From the IMG/VR virus record IMGVR_UViG_3300006982_000001, positions 64,001 through 104,118 of that record: a stretch of DNA of 40,118 nucleotides; one strand, 5' to 3'. This document shows, piece by piece, positions 31,873 to 38,438 of the stretch. The notes beneath the pieces were generated by a model. It made no database searches. It had not been told where the DNA came from and was given only the letters and a program-made list of their open reading frames with translations. The position numbers and the translations under genes were made by a program. Position 1 is the first letter of the stretch, and each line of letters opens with the position of its first letter. Source of the DNA: a virus.

Positions 31873-33051
31873 ATGGGATGGGCGAGACCAATGAAATTAG
31901 GCCCGGTCAATAGAGAGCTGTTCGGGAAGTACCCACGTCACGTCGGCTTAGTGGGACCTGAACGCGGCGAGCACAGAGATCAGTTCCTCGCCTTCGACCG
32001 GGCGTGTTTCGACCTATTCTTGGATGCGAACTACGGAGAGAACAATCTCTACACGAGAATCAGTCACATCGGCGATGCCGGTGGCTCGATCCTCGATAAG
32101 GTGTTCTTGGATCTGGACGTCGACAAACCCGATACGGATCGGGATACCGATTGGGCGTCTGAGATCATCCCCGAGATGAGGGACGACAGGATGGTGGCTG
32201 ACGACGTCCTCGGTGACGTGGTCGAAGACGCTCGGAGGGCTGCTCGCTACATACAGGAACGTGAGTGGCCTGCTCTGGCGATCTTCAGTGGACTCGGCAT
32301 CCACATTCATATCCTGACGGAACCGCGTGTGCAGCCGGACAGGGAGCTTAGAACGATGACGAGGATGATCGAGGACGAGGCGTCCCTTCAGACGTTGGAC
32401 GAGAAGGGCGCGCGTCAGGGTGACTACAATCGCCTCTGCCGCATCGCGAACTGTCCTCGAGTCGCCTCGGATGGCTACCCCCTGTCGCTCTACACGATCC
32501 CGCTCACCGTCCAAGAGCTGGTCGATATCACGCCCGACGACTTACTGAAGATGGCTGAGGAGCCTCGGCAGGTTCCGCTCCCGAGCGGAGACCGTCCGAA
32601 GATGGAGATCTTCGAGGACTACGAACCAGACACGGAGGCCGGAGTGGTCGACGTGGATACGGCTGAGGTTGGTGAGGTCTCTCCGTCCGAGTACGGTGAG
32701 CAGTTCGAGACGTTCGTCAAGGACGTCCTCAAGATGCCCTGTATGTACGAGCGACTGATGACCCGGAACCCGGACCACGACGTCCGCTTGAACTGCGCGG
32801 CGCTGATGTTCAACAGCGGGATGGGCGTGGACGGTGTGCAGGACGTATTCCGAAAGCTCGGCTGGTTCGACTACGATCCAGAGATCACTCGGGACAAGCT
32901 CGAGCACATCTACGACAATCGCTACCGAACGATGTCGTGCCAGACGATCCAAGAGAAGGGTCTCTGCGTGTACGAGAAGGGCGAGCGCGAGGAGTGTCCG
33001 ACGTTCGGATGGCGTGGAGGCCAGTGTTCGTGGAACGGGAGGTCTGAGTAA
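31873..33051 (+). CDS. DNA primase, PriS-type with PriL-like iron-sulphur domain
   Basis: This 392-residue archaeo-eukaryotic primase has catalytic aspartates in FLDLDVD (D80, D82) and SGLGIHIHI (139-147) with H144 and H146, then NCPRVASDGYPLSLY, as in PriS. Residues about 285-380 look like the C-terminal domain of PriL, with MPCM (C290), SCQ (C356), GLC (C365) and ECP (C375), four Cys spaced for a 4Fe-4S cluster. One chain thus seems to hold both subunits' key domains. It starts three bases after the HNH gene. The first 35 codons contain several AGA and TTA codons, rare later in the gene. Confidence 0.85.
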   Translation: MGWARPMKLGPVNRELFGKYPRHVGLVGPERGEHRDQFLAFDRACFDLFLDANYGENNLYTRISHIGDAGGSILDKVFLDLDVDKPDTDRDTDWASEIIPEMRDDRMVADDVLGDVVEDARRAARYIQEREWPALAIFSGLGIHIHILTEPRVQPDRELRTMTRMIEDEASLQTLDEKGARQGDYNRLCRIANCPRVASDGYPLSLYTIPLTVQELVDITPDDLLKMAEEPRQVPLPSGDRPKMEIFEDYEPDTEAGVVDVDTAEVGEVSPSEYGEQFETFVKDVLKMPCMYERLMTRNPDHDVRLNCAALMFNSGMGVDGVQDVFRKLGWFDYDPEITRDKLEHIYDNRYRTMSCQTIQEKGLCVYEKGEREECPTFGWRGGQCSWNGRSE

Positions 33052-33893
33052 TGGGTGTAGCCAGAACCTCCCGAAGGGTTATGAGTCCTGCTCTGTTAAA
33101 GACGTTTGGGTGTAGCCAAATGTCGGAGTGTCCTACTTGTAGTAGGTCTTTTAGTACGGAGCAGGGAATGAAGCAACACCATACTAAGACTCACGGAGAG
33201 TCTCTCACGACTACAGATGTGGAGTGTGAGTGGTGTGGTGAGGAGGATACTATCCAGCAGTGGCGGATGAACTGTCAAGAACGCTGGTTCTGCTGTGATG
33301 AGTGTCGCCTTTCGTGGGATAGTGAGCGGAAGAAGGGTTCATTCGTCGGCGATCAGTACGACACGCCATCAGGCGAAGATCACCATCAGGCGAAGCGTGA
33401 AGACCGTACCTGCGTGATATGCAGTGAGGTGTTCTCGGTTCAGCCGTGGAAAGAAAATCAGACGTGTAGTAGAGACTGCGCCTACGAATTACGAAGTCAG
33501 TCTATCTCCGAGGCTGCTGGTGATCGTAGGTTTGGTGGTTGGGAGTGGAGAACTGTTCCCCAGACAGGTCACGAGGTACGCTCGAGTTGGGAAGAAGAAA
33601 TAGACCTACTACTCTACGATGTGGGTGTAGAATACGAGTACGAGAGTCAGATCTTCGAGCTGAAGAACTCGTCTTACTGCCCTGATTTCATCGTAGACGA
33701 TGTAGTAATCGAGGTGAAAGGGTATGCCTCGGATAGGTGTCTGCGGAAGGGGGAACAGTTTATGGAGCTATACCCGGACCACCGGTATGTTGTCGTTCAA
33801 GGAGCTGGAGAGCCGATCCAGTGTGACGTTCATATCGATTGGGATGATCGGGAGGCACTACGAGATGTAGTAGGCGGTCAGGCGAGCTGGTGA
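33051..33893 (+). CDS. Zinc-finger PD-(D/E)XK endonuclease (homing type)
   Basis: This 280-residue protein overlaps the primase stop (TAATG), though ATG 33120 (residue 24) is an alternative start matching relatives. The finger CPTC with HHTKTHGESL is shared with the genes at 31187, 35092 and 37142. Further Cys pairs (CEWC, CCDEC, CVIC, CSRDC) follow. The C-terminus has SSWEEEIDLLLYDVG, CPDFIVDD and VIEVKGY, a PD-(D/E)XK core (E, PD, ExK), unlike the HNH core of two relatives. The same finger front joined to a different nuclease suggests module swapping. Base use is more AT-rich than in the neighbours. Confidence 0.75.
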   Translation: MGVARTSRRVMSPALLKTFGCSQMSECPTCSRSFSTEQGMKQHHTKTHGESLTTTDVECEWCGEEDTIQQWRMNCQERWFCCDECRLSWDSERKKGSFVGDQYDTPSGEDHHQAKREDRTCVICSEVFSVQPWKENQTCSRDCAYELRSQSISEAAGDRRFGGWEWRTVPQTGHEVRSSWEEEIDLLLYDVGVEYEYESQIFELKNSSYCPDFIVDDVVIEVKGYASDRCLRKGEQFMELYPDHRYVVVQGAGEPIQCDVHIDWDDREALRDVVGGQASW

Positions 33894-33911
33894 GGAGTAA
33901 CGAACCCAAAG

Positions 33912-33944
33912 AACTATAAATCGATAAACCTAAACGATACAACG
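33912..33944 (+). promoter_or_regulatory. Promoter of the clamp loader gene
   Basis: AACTATAAATCG gives a TATA box (CTATAAAT, 33914-33921) 24 bases before ATG 33945. No GGAG is close to the start, so the message is probably leaderless. Confidence 0.6.
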
Positions 33945-34952
33945 ATGACGACAATAGAAGACACGGTGTGGGTTGAGAAGTATAGACCGAGTACCCTCGA
34001 CGAGATTATGGGGAACACGAAAGAGACGTCCCGACTCAAGGATTGGGTCGATGACGCCGCGATGCCGAACGTCCTCCTCTGGGGTCCTCAGGGCACAGGG
34101 AAGACGGCTGCCGCCGTTGCCTTCGCTCGGGACAAGTACGGTGACGAGTGGCGGAACCACCTGCTCCAGCTCAACGCCTCGGACGAACGTGGCATCGAGA
34201 CGGTGCGGACGAAGATCAAGAACTTCGCCTCGCAGGGCGGGGTGATGGGCCAGCACGATTTCAACATCGTCCTCCTCGACGAGGTCGACAATATGACTCG
34301 TGACGCCCAGCCTGCGATGCGCCGGATTATGGAGGACTTCCACGATCGGACTCGGTTCTTCCTGATCTGCAACTACCCGAACAAGCTGATCGATCCGATC
34401 CAGAGTCGGTGCGCTCCGCTTCAGATGAGCCCGCTCCGGCTGGAGCAGATCATCGATCTACTCGAGGACGTCGCCGAGAATGAGGGGCTGGAGTACGAAC
34501 GGGAGCAGCTGGGGACGATCGCTACTCAGGCGGAAGGAGACGCGCGTAAGGCGATCCACACGCTCCAGAGCGCTTCGTCCGACGGAAAGGTCGTGGACGA
34601 GTTCCTCGAGGCTGTCGTCAGTCTGGTGGACGAAGACACGGTCGCCGAGATGGTGGAGGCCGCGATCAACGGGGATCAGGACACGGCGATGAGTCTCATC
34701 GACCAGATGCTCAAGAATGGGATCGACGTCCAAGCGCTCTGCGATGTGATTATGGACGTGGTCCTCGAGTACGACGACATCCCGGCTGACAGCCAGAGTC
34801 TGCTCGTCGACAAGGTGGCTGACTGCGAGTGGCGGATCCTCCACGGGTCAAACGCTGGCCTGCAGTTGAGAGCCTTAGTGACCGACCTCAGGATGGCTCG
34901 CCATATATCCTTGAACCCCTATCGGGAGGAATCGGACCATCCCGAGGTCTAA
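33945..34952 (+). CDS. rfcS: Clamp loader, RFC small subunit
   Basis: This 335-residue AAA+ protein has VWVEKYRPSTLDEIMG at the start, Walker A GPQGTGKT (residues 47-54), Walker B LLDEVD (D112, E113), the SRC motif with a downstream pair of helical domains, and the C-terminal collar. It loads the PCNA-like clamp. The last 25 codons show an unusual mix (TTG, AGA, TTA, ATA), and the ending SLNPYREESDHPEV is repeated in altered form at the end of the HNH protein that follows. No large RFC subunit is in the window. Confidence 0.93.
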   Translation: MTTIEDTVWVEKYRPSTLDEIMGNTKETSRLKDWVDDAAMPNVLLWGPQGTGKTAAAVAFARDKYGDEWRNHLLQLNASDERGIETVRTKIKNFASQGGVMGQHDFNIVLLDEVDNMTRDAQPAMRRIMEDFHDRTRFFLICNYPNKLIDPIQSRCAPLQMSPLRLEQIIDLLEDVAENEGLEYEREQLGTIATQAEGDARKAIHTLQSASSDGKVVDEFLEAVVSLVDEDTVAEMVEAAINGDQDTAMSLIDQMLKNGIDVQALCDVIMDVVLEYDDIPADSQSLLVDKVADCEWRILHGSNAGLQLRALVTDLRMARHISLNPYREESDHPEV

Positions 34953-34957
34953 GAGGC

Positions 34958-34991
34958 AAGGTATAATAGTATAGAGTTATAATGTTATACC
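34958..34991 (+). promoter_or_regulatory. Promoter of the regulator/HNH unit
   Basis: AAGGTATAATAGTATAGAG has TATAATA at 34962-34968. The start GTG at 34992 falls about 25 bases on, where transcription should begin. The gene is therefore probably leaderless. Confidence 0.55.
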
Positions 34992-35105
34992 GTGGCAACG
35001 ACAATCAAAGTATCCGACGATAGCTGGGAGCGTCTGGATGAGTTGAAGGACAGAGGTCAGTCCTTTAACGATGTGATTCAGGAGGTTCTCGATGAGTATG
35101 AGTAA
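34992..35105 (+). CDS. Ribbon-helix-helix-like mini-regulator (37 aa)
   Basis: This 37-residue protein starts at GTG 34992. It reads TTIKVSDDSWERLDELKDRG followed by FNDVIQEVLDEYE: a strand and two helices, as in archaeal antitoxins and ribbon-helix-helix repressors. The gene at 29852 has the same pattern. Its end overlaps the start of the HNH gene at 35092, so the two are one unit, probably a small repressor that limits expression of its nuclease. It is AT-richer than its neighbours. Confidence 0.65.
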   Translation: MATTIKVSDDSWERLDELKDRGQSFNDVIQEVLDEYE

Positions 35106-35835
35106 AGCAGCTTGCCCCACTTGCGACAAAGAACTCAAATCACAGGCGGGTGTGAAACAGCACCACGCCAGAACTCACGGAGAGTCTCTGGTAACAGAGA
35201 TGTCGATCTGTGAGTGGTGTGGGGAGGAGTTCGAGTATCTTCCTTCGAATGGAGAAGGTCGGTACTGCTCCAAGGAGTGCTGGTCAGCTCATCAAAATGA
35301 GCAGCATAGAGTGGAAATGGTGGAATACGAGTGTGAGACCTGTGGATGCTCTTTCGAGCTGAAATCTTGGTACTCAAGCGAGGGAAAGTATTGCTCGGTG
35401 GAGTGCCGAGCGGAGGATCGTGTTGGTGTGGATCTGATCAGCGAGGAGGCGAAGGCTCGTATGTCTGAATCCAGATTGGGTGAAGATAACCCGAATTGGT
35501 CTGGGGGCAGTTCTGATTTATACCCACCGGGATGGAGAGAGGCTCGTGAACAGGCTCGGAAGAGAGATAATCATAGATGTGTATTGTGTGGTCTGACCAA
35601 CGAAGAACATCGTGAAAAGTGGAGAGATCTACCTGTCCACCATATGGTTCCACGACGGTATTTCTACCGTGATGGTAAGTGGTTGCCGGGAGTGAACGAT
35701 CTCTCCAACTTGGTCACGTTGTGTAAACCCTGTCATATGGAACAAGAAGCAATCATCAACAGAGAATCGGTTACTGAACAAGACGTCAGTCTCGATCCGT
35801 ACCGAGAGGACACGGAGGAACACCCGAACCTATGA
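35092..35835 (+). CDS. HNH endonuclease with finger N-terminus, inserted at clamp loader gene
   Basis: This protein has 247 residues from ATG 35092, or 245 from ATG 35098. Its CPTC/HHARTHGESL finger is followed by two Cys-pair modules (CEWC with YCSKEC, CETC with YCSVEC). A LGEDNPNWSGG linker leads to the HNH core CVLCGL, LPVHHMVPR and NLVTLCKPCHM. The last 17 residues (VSLDPYREDTEEHPNL) do not belong to HNH proteins but match the end of the clamp loader (SLNPYREESDHPEV). The stop overlaps the next ATG (ATGA), as native genes do. I infer that the unit landed in the 3-prime end of the clamp loader gene and that its tail is the displaced original. Confidence 0.85.
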   Translation: MSMSKAACPTCDKELKSQAGVKQHHARTHGESLVTEMSICEWCGEEFEYLPSNGEGRYCSKECWSAHQNEQHRVEMVEYECETCGCSFELKSWYSSEGKYCSVECRAEDRVGVDLISEEAKARMSESRLGEDNPNWSGGSSDLYPPGWREAREQARKRDNHRCVLCGLTNEEHREKWRDLPVHHMVPRRYFYRDGKWLPGVNDLSNLVTLCKPCHMEQEAIINRESVTEQDVSLDPYREDTEEHPNL

Positions 35836-36029
35836 ACGAAGGCGATCGGGTGACGCTGTCGAAGGACGTCCCTCGGCCAGAGGAGTACGAGCAGATGGCA
35901 CCCGATAGCTACTACTACGTTCATCAGGAGACCGGGCGGCAAATCATCGACACGACCTACAAAGCGAAGGTCGAACGCCGGAACCGTCTGGCGAACCACA
36001 TCGAGGAGATCGAACCATATGAAGAGTAA
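35832..36029 (+). CDS. Small charged protein, unknown
   Basis: This 65-residue protein starts in an ATGA overlap with the HNH gene end and overlaps the next gene by 11 bases. It reads as a small beta-barrel start (MNEGDRVTLSKDVPRPEEY) and a charged helical end (RRNRLANHIEEIEPYEE). GDRVTLSKDV resembles KOW or SH3-like openings. No family was recognised. If the HNH unit is an insertion, this gene originally followed the clamp loader directly. Confidence 0.6.
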   Translation: MNEGDRVTLSKDVPRPEEYEQMAPDSYYYVHQETGRQIIDTTYKAKVERRNRLANHIEEIEPYEE

Positions 36030-36321
36030 CCACGGATTCATCTGTCTGCTCACCGGACACCGGAAGACTGAGTACGAGACGACGTTCAACGAGATCGGTC
36101 GTCACGCCGAGCTGAAGCGGTGCCGCCGGTGTGGGAAGGGAGAGGAGGTGGCGTTCACCGGTCCGATCTTCCCCGGTGAGGCAGACGATCCAGAGGAGGC
36201 TCTGGAGTATATCAGCGAGCACGAGGACTACGATCCCGAGGATACGATCTGGGAGTGGGACGAACCGAACGCTACGAAAGAGCAGCTCGACGAACTACGA
36301 GACGGAGACAAAGCACTATGA
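36019..36321 (+). CDS. Acidic protein with CxxC motif
   Basis: This 100-residue protein overlaps both neighbours. The first half has MKSNHGFICLLTGHRKTEY and RCRRCGKGE, so Cys and His near the start could bind a metal with CRRC. The second half is acidic and disordered-like (EYISEHEDYDPEDT). It is similar in build to viral zinc mini-proteins elsewhere in the window. Function unknown. Confidence 0.55.
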   Translation: MKSNHGFICLLTGHRKTEYETTFNEIGRHAELKRCRRCGKGEEVAFTGPIFPGEADDPEEALEYISEHEDYDPEDTIWEWDEPNATKEQLDELRDGDKAL

Positions 36322-37142
36322 ACCGACAGAAATGGGAAGACGAGGAGGAGCTGGTCGACCCGGAGGACTCCGTCTTCCGGCTCTCAGCCTCCTCCGTGAA
36401 GGCGCACAAACGCTGCCCGTATGCGTTCTACCTGTCGAAGGTGGAGCGACTACCGGGCACGAAGACGAGCGCGGGTCACCTCGAACTCGGCTCTGCAGTC
36501 CACGAGTCGATCGAGGAGGTGTTCAAGCAAGACCGATGGCGTGAACCACCTCGTCCGCAGAACCAGCTCCGCCAAGAGCTGATCAGCGAATACCGGAAGT
36601 GGAACCCGGACGTCGACGACGAGATGTGGGAGAAGGGTCTGGAGTGTCTGGAGACCTGCGCGAAGTACGTCTGCGCCTATCAGGACGACGCCGTCGTGAA
36701 GGACATCGAGCCGGAGTTCAATTTCACTCTGGGCCGAGCAGACATCTCCGCGAAGTTCAAGGGCTTCATCGACCTCGTCACGGAGGACGGACAGATCCTC
36801 GATTGGAAGACGGGATCGGTCCGAGAGGAGGGTGAGGTCATTCAGGGAGCCGTGTATATGCGCGGCTACCAAGAACTCTACGGTGAGGCTCCAGAGGCGA
36901 TCCGGTTCGTCTATCTGGACGAGGGGACGGAGCGGAAGCTCGAGCCGTCCGACGAGAATTGGGACGAGATGATCAAGCACGCGAAGCGGTGTGTGCAGGA
37001 CATCCGCCGGGAGCAGTTCGACCCGGAGCCAGACGACTCGAAGTGCTACTGGTGTGACTATGAAGGCTTCTGCCACGCCAGCGCTGTCGGGTTTGGAGGG
37101 ATGGACTACGATCGAGCGAAGCAACGGAGGGTGAAGTTCTGA
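36318..37142 (+). CDS. Cas4/RecB-like PD-(D/E)XK nuclease with iron-sulphur Cys
   Basis: This 274-residue protein starts at ATG 36318 (ATGA overlap). Motifs in order are SASSVKAHKRCPYAFYL (C33), AVHESIEE (H62), GFIDLVTEDGQILDWKTG with D152 and D162-x-K164 as the metal site, and CYWCDYEGFC (C243, C246, C252). C33 plus the last three Cys make the 4Fe-4S staple of Cas4, AddB and related nucleases. It probably trims DNA ends in recombination with RadA or the Sak4-like protein. Cas1 and Cas2 are absent, so a CRISPR role is not indicated. The truncated finger gene follows in an overlap at 37142. Confidence 0.88.
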   Translation: MNRQKWEDEEELVDPEDSVFRLSASSVKAHKRCPYAFYLSKVERLPGTKTSAGHLELGSAVHESIEEVFKQDRWREPPRPQNQLRQELISEYRKWNPDVDDEMWEKGLECLETCAKYVCAYQDDAVVKDIEPEFNFTLGRADISAKFKGFIDLVTEDGQILDWKTGSVREEGEVIQGAVYMRGYQELYGEAPEAIRFVYLDEGTERKLEPSDENWDEMIKHAKRCVQDIRREQFDPEPDDSKCYWCDYEGFCHASAVGFGGMDYDRAKQRRVKF

Positions 37143-37483
37143 TGGGGGTGGACTGCCCCACCTGTGGTCAGGAGTGCGCCACAGAGAACGGGATGAAGAA
37201 CCATCACGCGAAGATCCACGATCAGTCCCTCGCGAGAGTGGAAGTAACCTGTCCGACGTGCGCGGATACGTTTGAGGAGTACGAGAGTCAACTCGGAGTC
37301 TTCGGATCCAATCGGTACTGCTCTCGTGACTGCTACGAGCAGATGCGATCGATGCGTCAGTCAGGCAAAGATCTGGAGGAGATCATCGGCGAGGAGGCTA
37401 TCGCCGAACGGTGGTTAGCTCTGATGCGATACCGCTGGCTACACCCGGAAGAAGGTAATCGGGCTGGCACCACTCTGGGATAG
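37142..37483 (+). CDS. Truncated finger protein related to homing endonucleases
   Basis: This 113-residue protein overlaps the nuclease gene's stop. It has CPTC with HHAKIHDQSL, then CPTC and YCSRDC, the same N-terminal fingers as the genes at 31187, 33051 and 35092. No HNH or PD-(D/E)XK core follows; the rest is a helical tail (IIGEEAIAERWLALMRYRW). It is most likely an endonuclease that lost its catalytic half, or a finger protein with a new role. A possible finger fragment lies just downstream. Confidence 0.7.
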   Translation: MGVDCPTCGQECATENGMKNHHAKIHDQSLARVEVTCPTCADTFEEYESQLGVFGSNRYCSRDCYEQMRSMRQSGKDLEEIIGEEAIAERWLALMRYRWLHPEEGNRAGTTLG

Positions 37484-37514
37484 TTTCAAGGGTCGGCGCG
37501 CCAAATTCTGAGGC

Positions 37515-37658
37515 GTGCCCACCTGCGATCTGGATTCGTGTACCGAGGCGTATAGACCGGGAGAGGGTGTCGAAGTGTCGTGGGCGAACCCTGTTTTCTG
37601 TTCGCCGGACTGTCGGAGTGAATGGGCGAACCGGAGGGTAGATCACGAGCTCCTGTAA
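37515..37658 (+). CDS. Zinc mini-protein (47 aa), possible finger fragment
   Basis: This 47-residue protein starts at GTG 37515, and an in-frame TGA lies just upstream. It has PTCDLDSC and VFCSPDCRSEW, a four-Cys treble-clef-like site. VFCSPDC resembles the YCSRDC, YCSKEC and FCCDEC ends of the fingers in the homing endonuclease-like genes nearby. The stop overlaps the next ATG (TAATG), which supports real translation. It may be a fragment of such a nuclease that became a small gene of its own. Confidence 0.55.
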   Translation: MPTCDLDSCTEAYRPGEGVEVSWANPVFCSPDCRSEWANRRVDHELL

Positions 37659-37921
37659 TGTTCGACGGTGACTTCGAGGCGCGACAGGCTCTGGATCAGA
37701 TCTTCAGTAGAGACGTCCTCGGATCGGTGTTCGTGGGTGTGTCGGCTGGGAAGATCGTGGAGCAGGTGATCGTGATCTTTTCGCCCGGACGTCCGGGGAG
37801 ACTCGTTCTATGGTCGATCACGTTCCTCATCTCGGTGGCGGTGTTCGTCTATTGGCATCGACTCGCTCAGGCGGCGAAGTCCGAGGAGGATCAGAAGAAG
37901 CAGAACGGGCCTGCCTCTTAG
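37658..37921 (+). CDS. Small membrane protein (87 aa)
   Basis: This 87-residue protein starts at ATG 37658, overlapping the previous stop. Two hydrophobic segments (about residues 20-42 and 48-68; the second is LVLWSITFLISVAVFVYW) are followed by a short charged tail (KSEEDQKKQNG). No family was recognised. Its tail is polar and may face the cytoplasm. It ends a transcription unit, followed directly by a repeated-type promoter. Confidence 0.6.
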   Translation: MFDGDFEARQALDQIFSRDVLGSVFVGVSAGKIVEQVIVIFSPGRPGRLVLWSITFLISVAVFVYWHRLAQAAKSEEDQKKQNGPAS

Positions 37922-37961
37922 TCCATAGATTTATATTTCTTGGTGGTCGAGTCAGTAGTGT
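37922..37961 (+). promoter_or_regulatory. Repeated TATA promoter, leaderless class
   Basis: TCCATAGATTTATATTTC has its TATA box at 37930-37936, 26 bases before ATG 37962. It shares the CATAGATTTATAT core of the other copies but has no GGAG leader. Confidence 0.75.
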
Positions 37962-38387
37962 ATGAACCGATACGAGTGCCCCGAGTGCGGAGCACGCTGG
38001 AGCGCACCACCAAGTGAATACGTCGACTGTCCTGCCTGCGAGGAGAAGATCAAAGCCGAGCTGGCGGAGTTCATCGAGGAGACGCCCGATGAGATCCTCC
38101 GTGATCTGGCCGAGCTCTACGTCGAGAAGAACGACGACTACGGGAATTCGTGGGAGATGGTCGGGGAGATCCTCTACCTGATGGCGGGTGAGGAGGCAGT
38201 CACGATCGAGTCCCCGGAGGATTGGATCCGAGTCGGTCTGTACGTCCGCCGGCTGGACAAGTTCCTCAGAGCGTTTCACGGTGAGTTCGTGGCCGAGGGT
38301 CAGAAGAATTTCGAGGCGATCAAGGACTCTCACGAGGACGACTCTGTCTACGCTGCGATGCACGCGAGCACTCACGAGCCGGAGTAG
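37962..38387 (+). CDS. Zinc-ribbon protein with DUF1599-like domain
   Basis: This 141-residue protein starts at ATG 37962. CPECGAR (residues 6-12) and CPAC (about 23-26) form a zinc ribbon. The rest, VEKNDDYGNSWEM and later LYVRRLDKFLRAF with a helical end (EAIKDSHEDDSVYAAMHAS), resembles the DUF1599 or 'nucleotide modification associated' helical fold related to MazG. Such phage proteins are thought to act on nucleotides, fitting a virus with modified DNA. The match is by pattern only. Confidence 0.55.
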   Translation: MNRYECPECGARWSAPPSEYVDCPACEEKIKAELAEFIEETPDEILRDLAELYVEKNDDYGNSWEMVGEILYLMAGEEAVTIESPEDWIRVGLYVRRLDKFLRAFHGEFVAEGQKNFEAIKDSHEDDSVYAAMHASTHEPE

Positions 38388-38396
38388 AGGGATACT

Positions 38397-38438
38397 GAAA
38401 TCCATAGATTTATATGGCTATGCCGTGTAGAAGGTAGT
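38397..38438 (+). promoter_or_regulatory. Repeated TATA promoter, leaderless class
   Basis: AAATCCATAGATTTATATGG has its TATA box at 38409-38415, and the ATG at 38439 lies 24 bases on. The core is the same as in the copies before 23785 and 37962. Confidence 0.75.

Noticed and set aside
36318-37142. Cas4-like nuclease as part of a CRISPR adaptation module
   Set aside because: No Cas1, Cas2 or array is visible; viral Cas4/RecB-like nucleases commonly serve in recombination.
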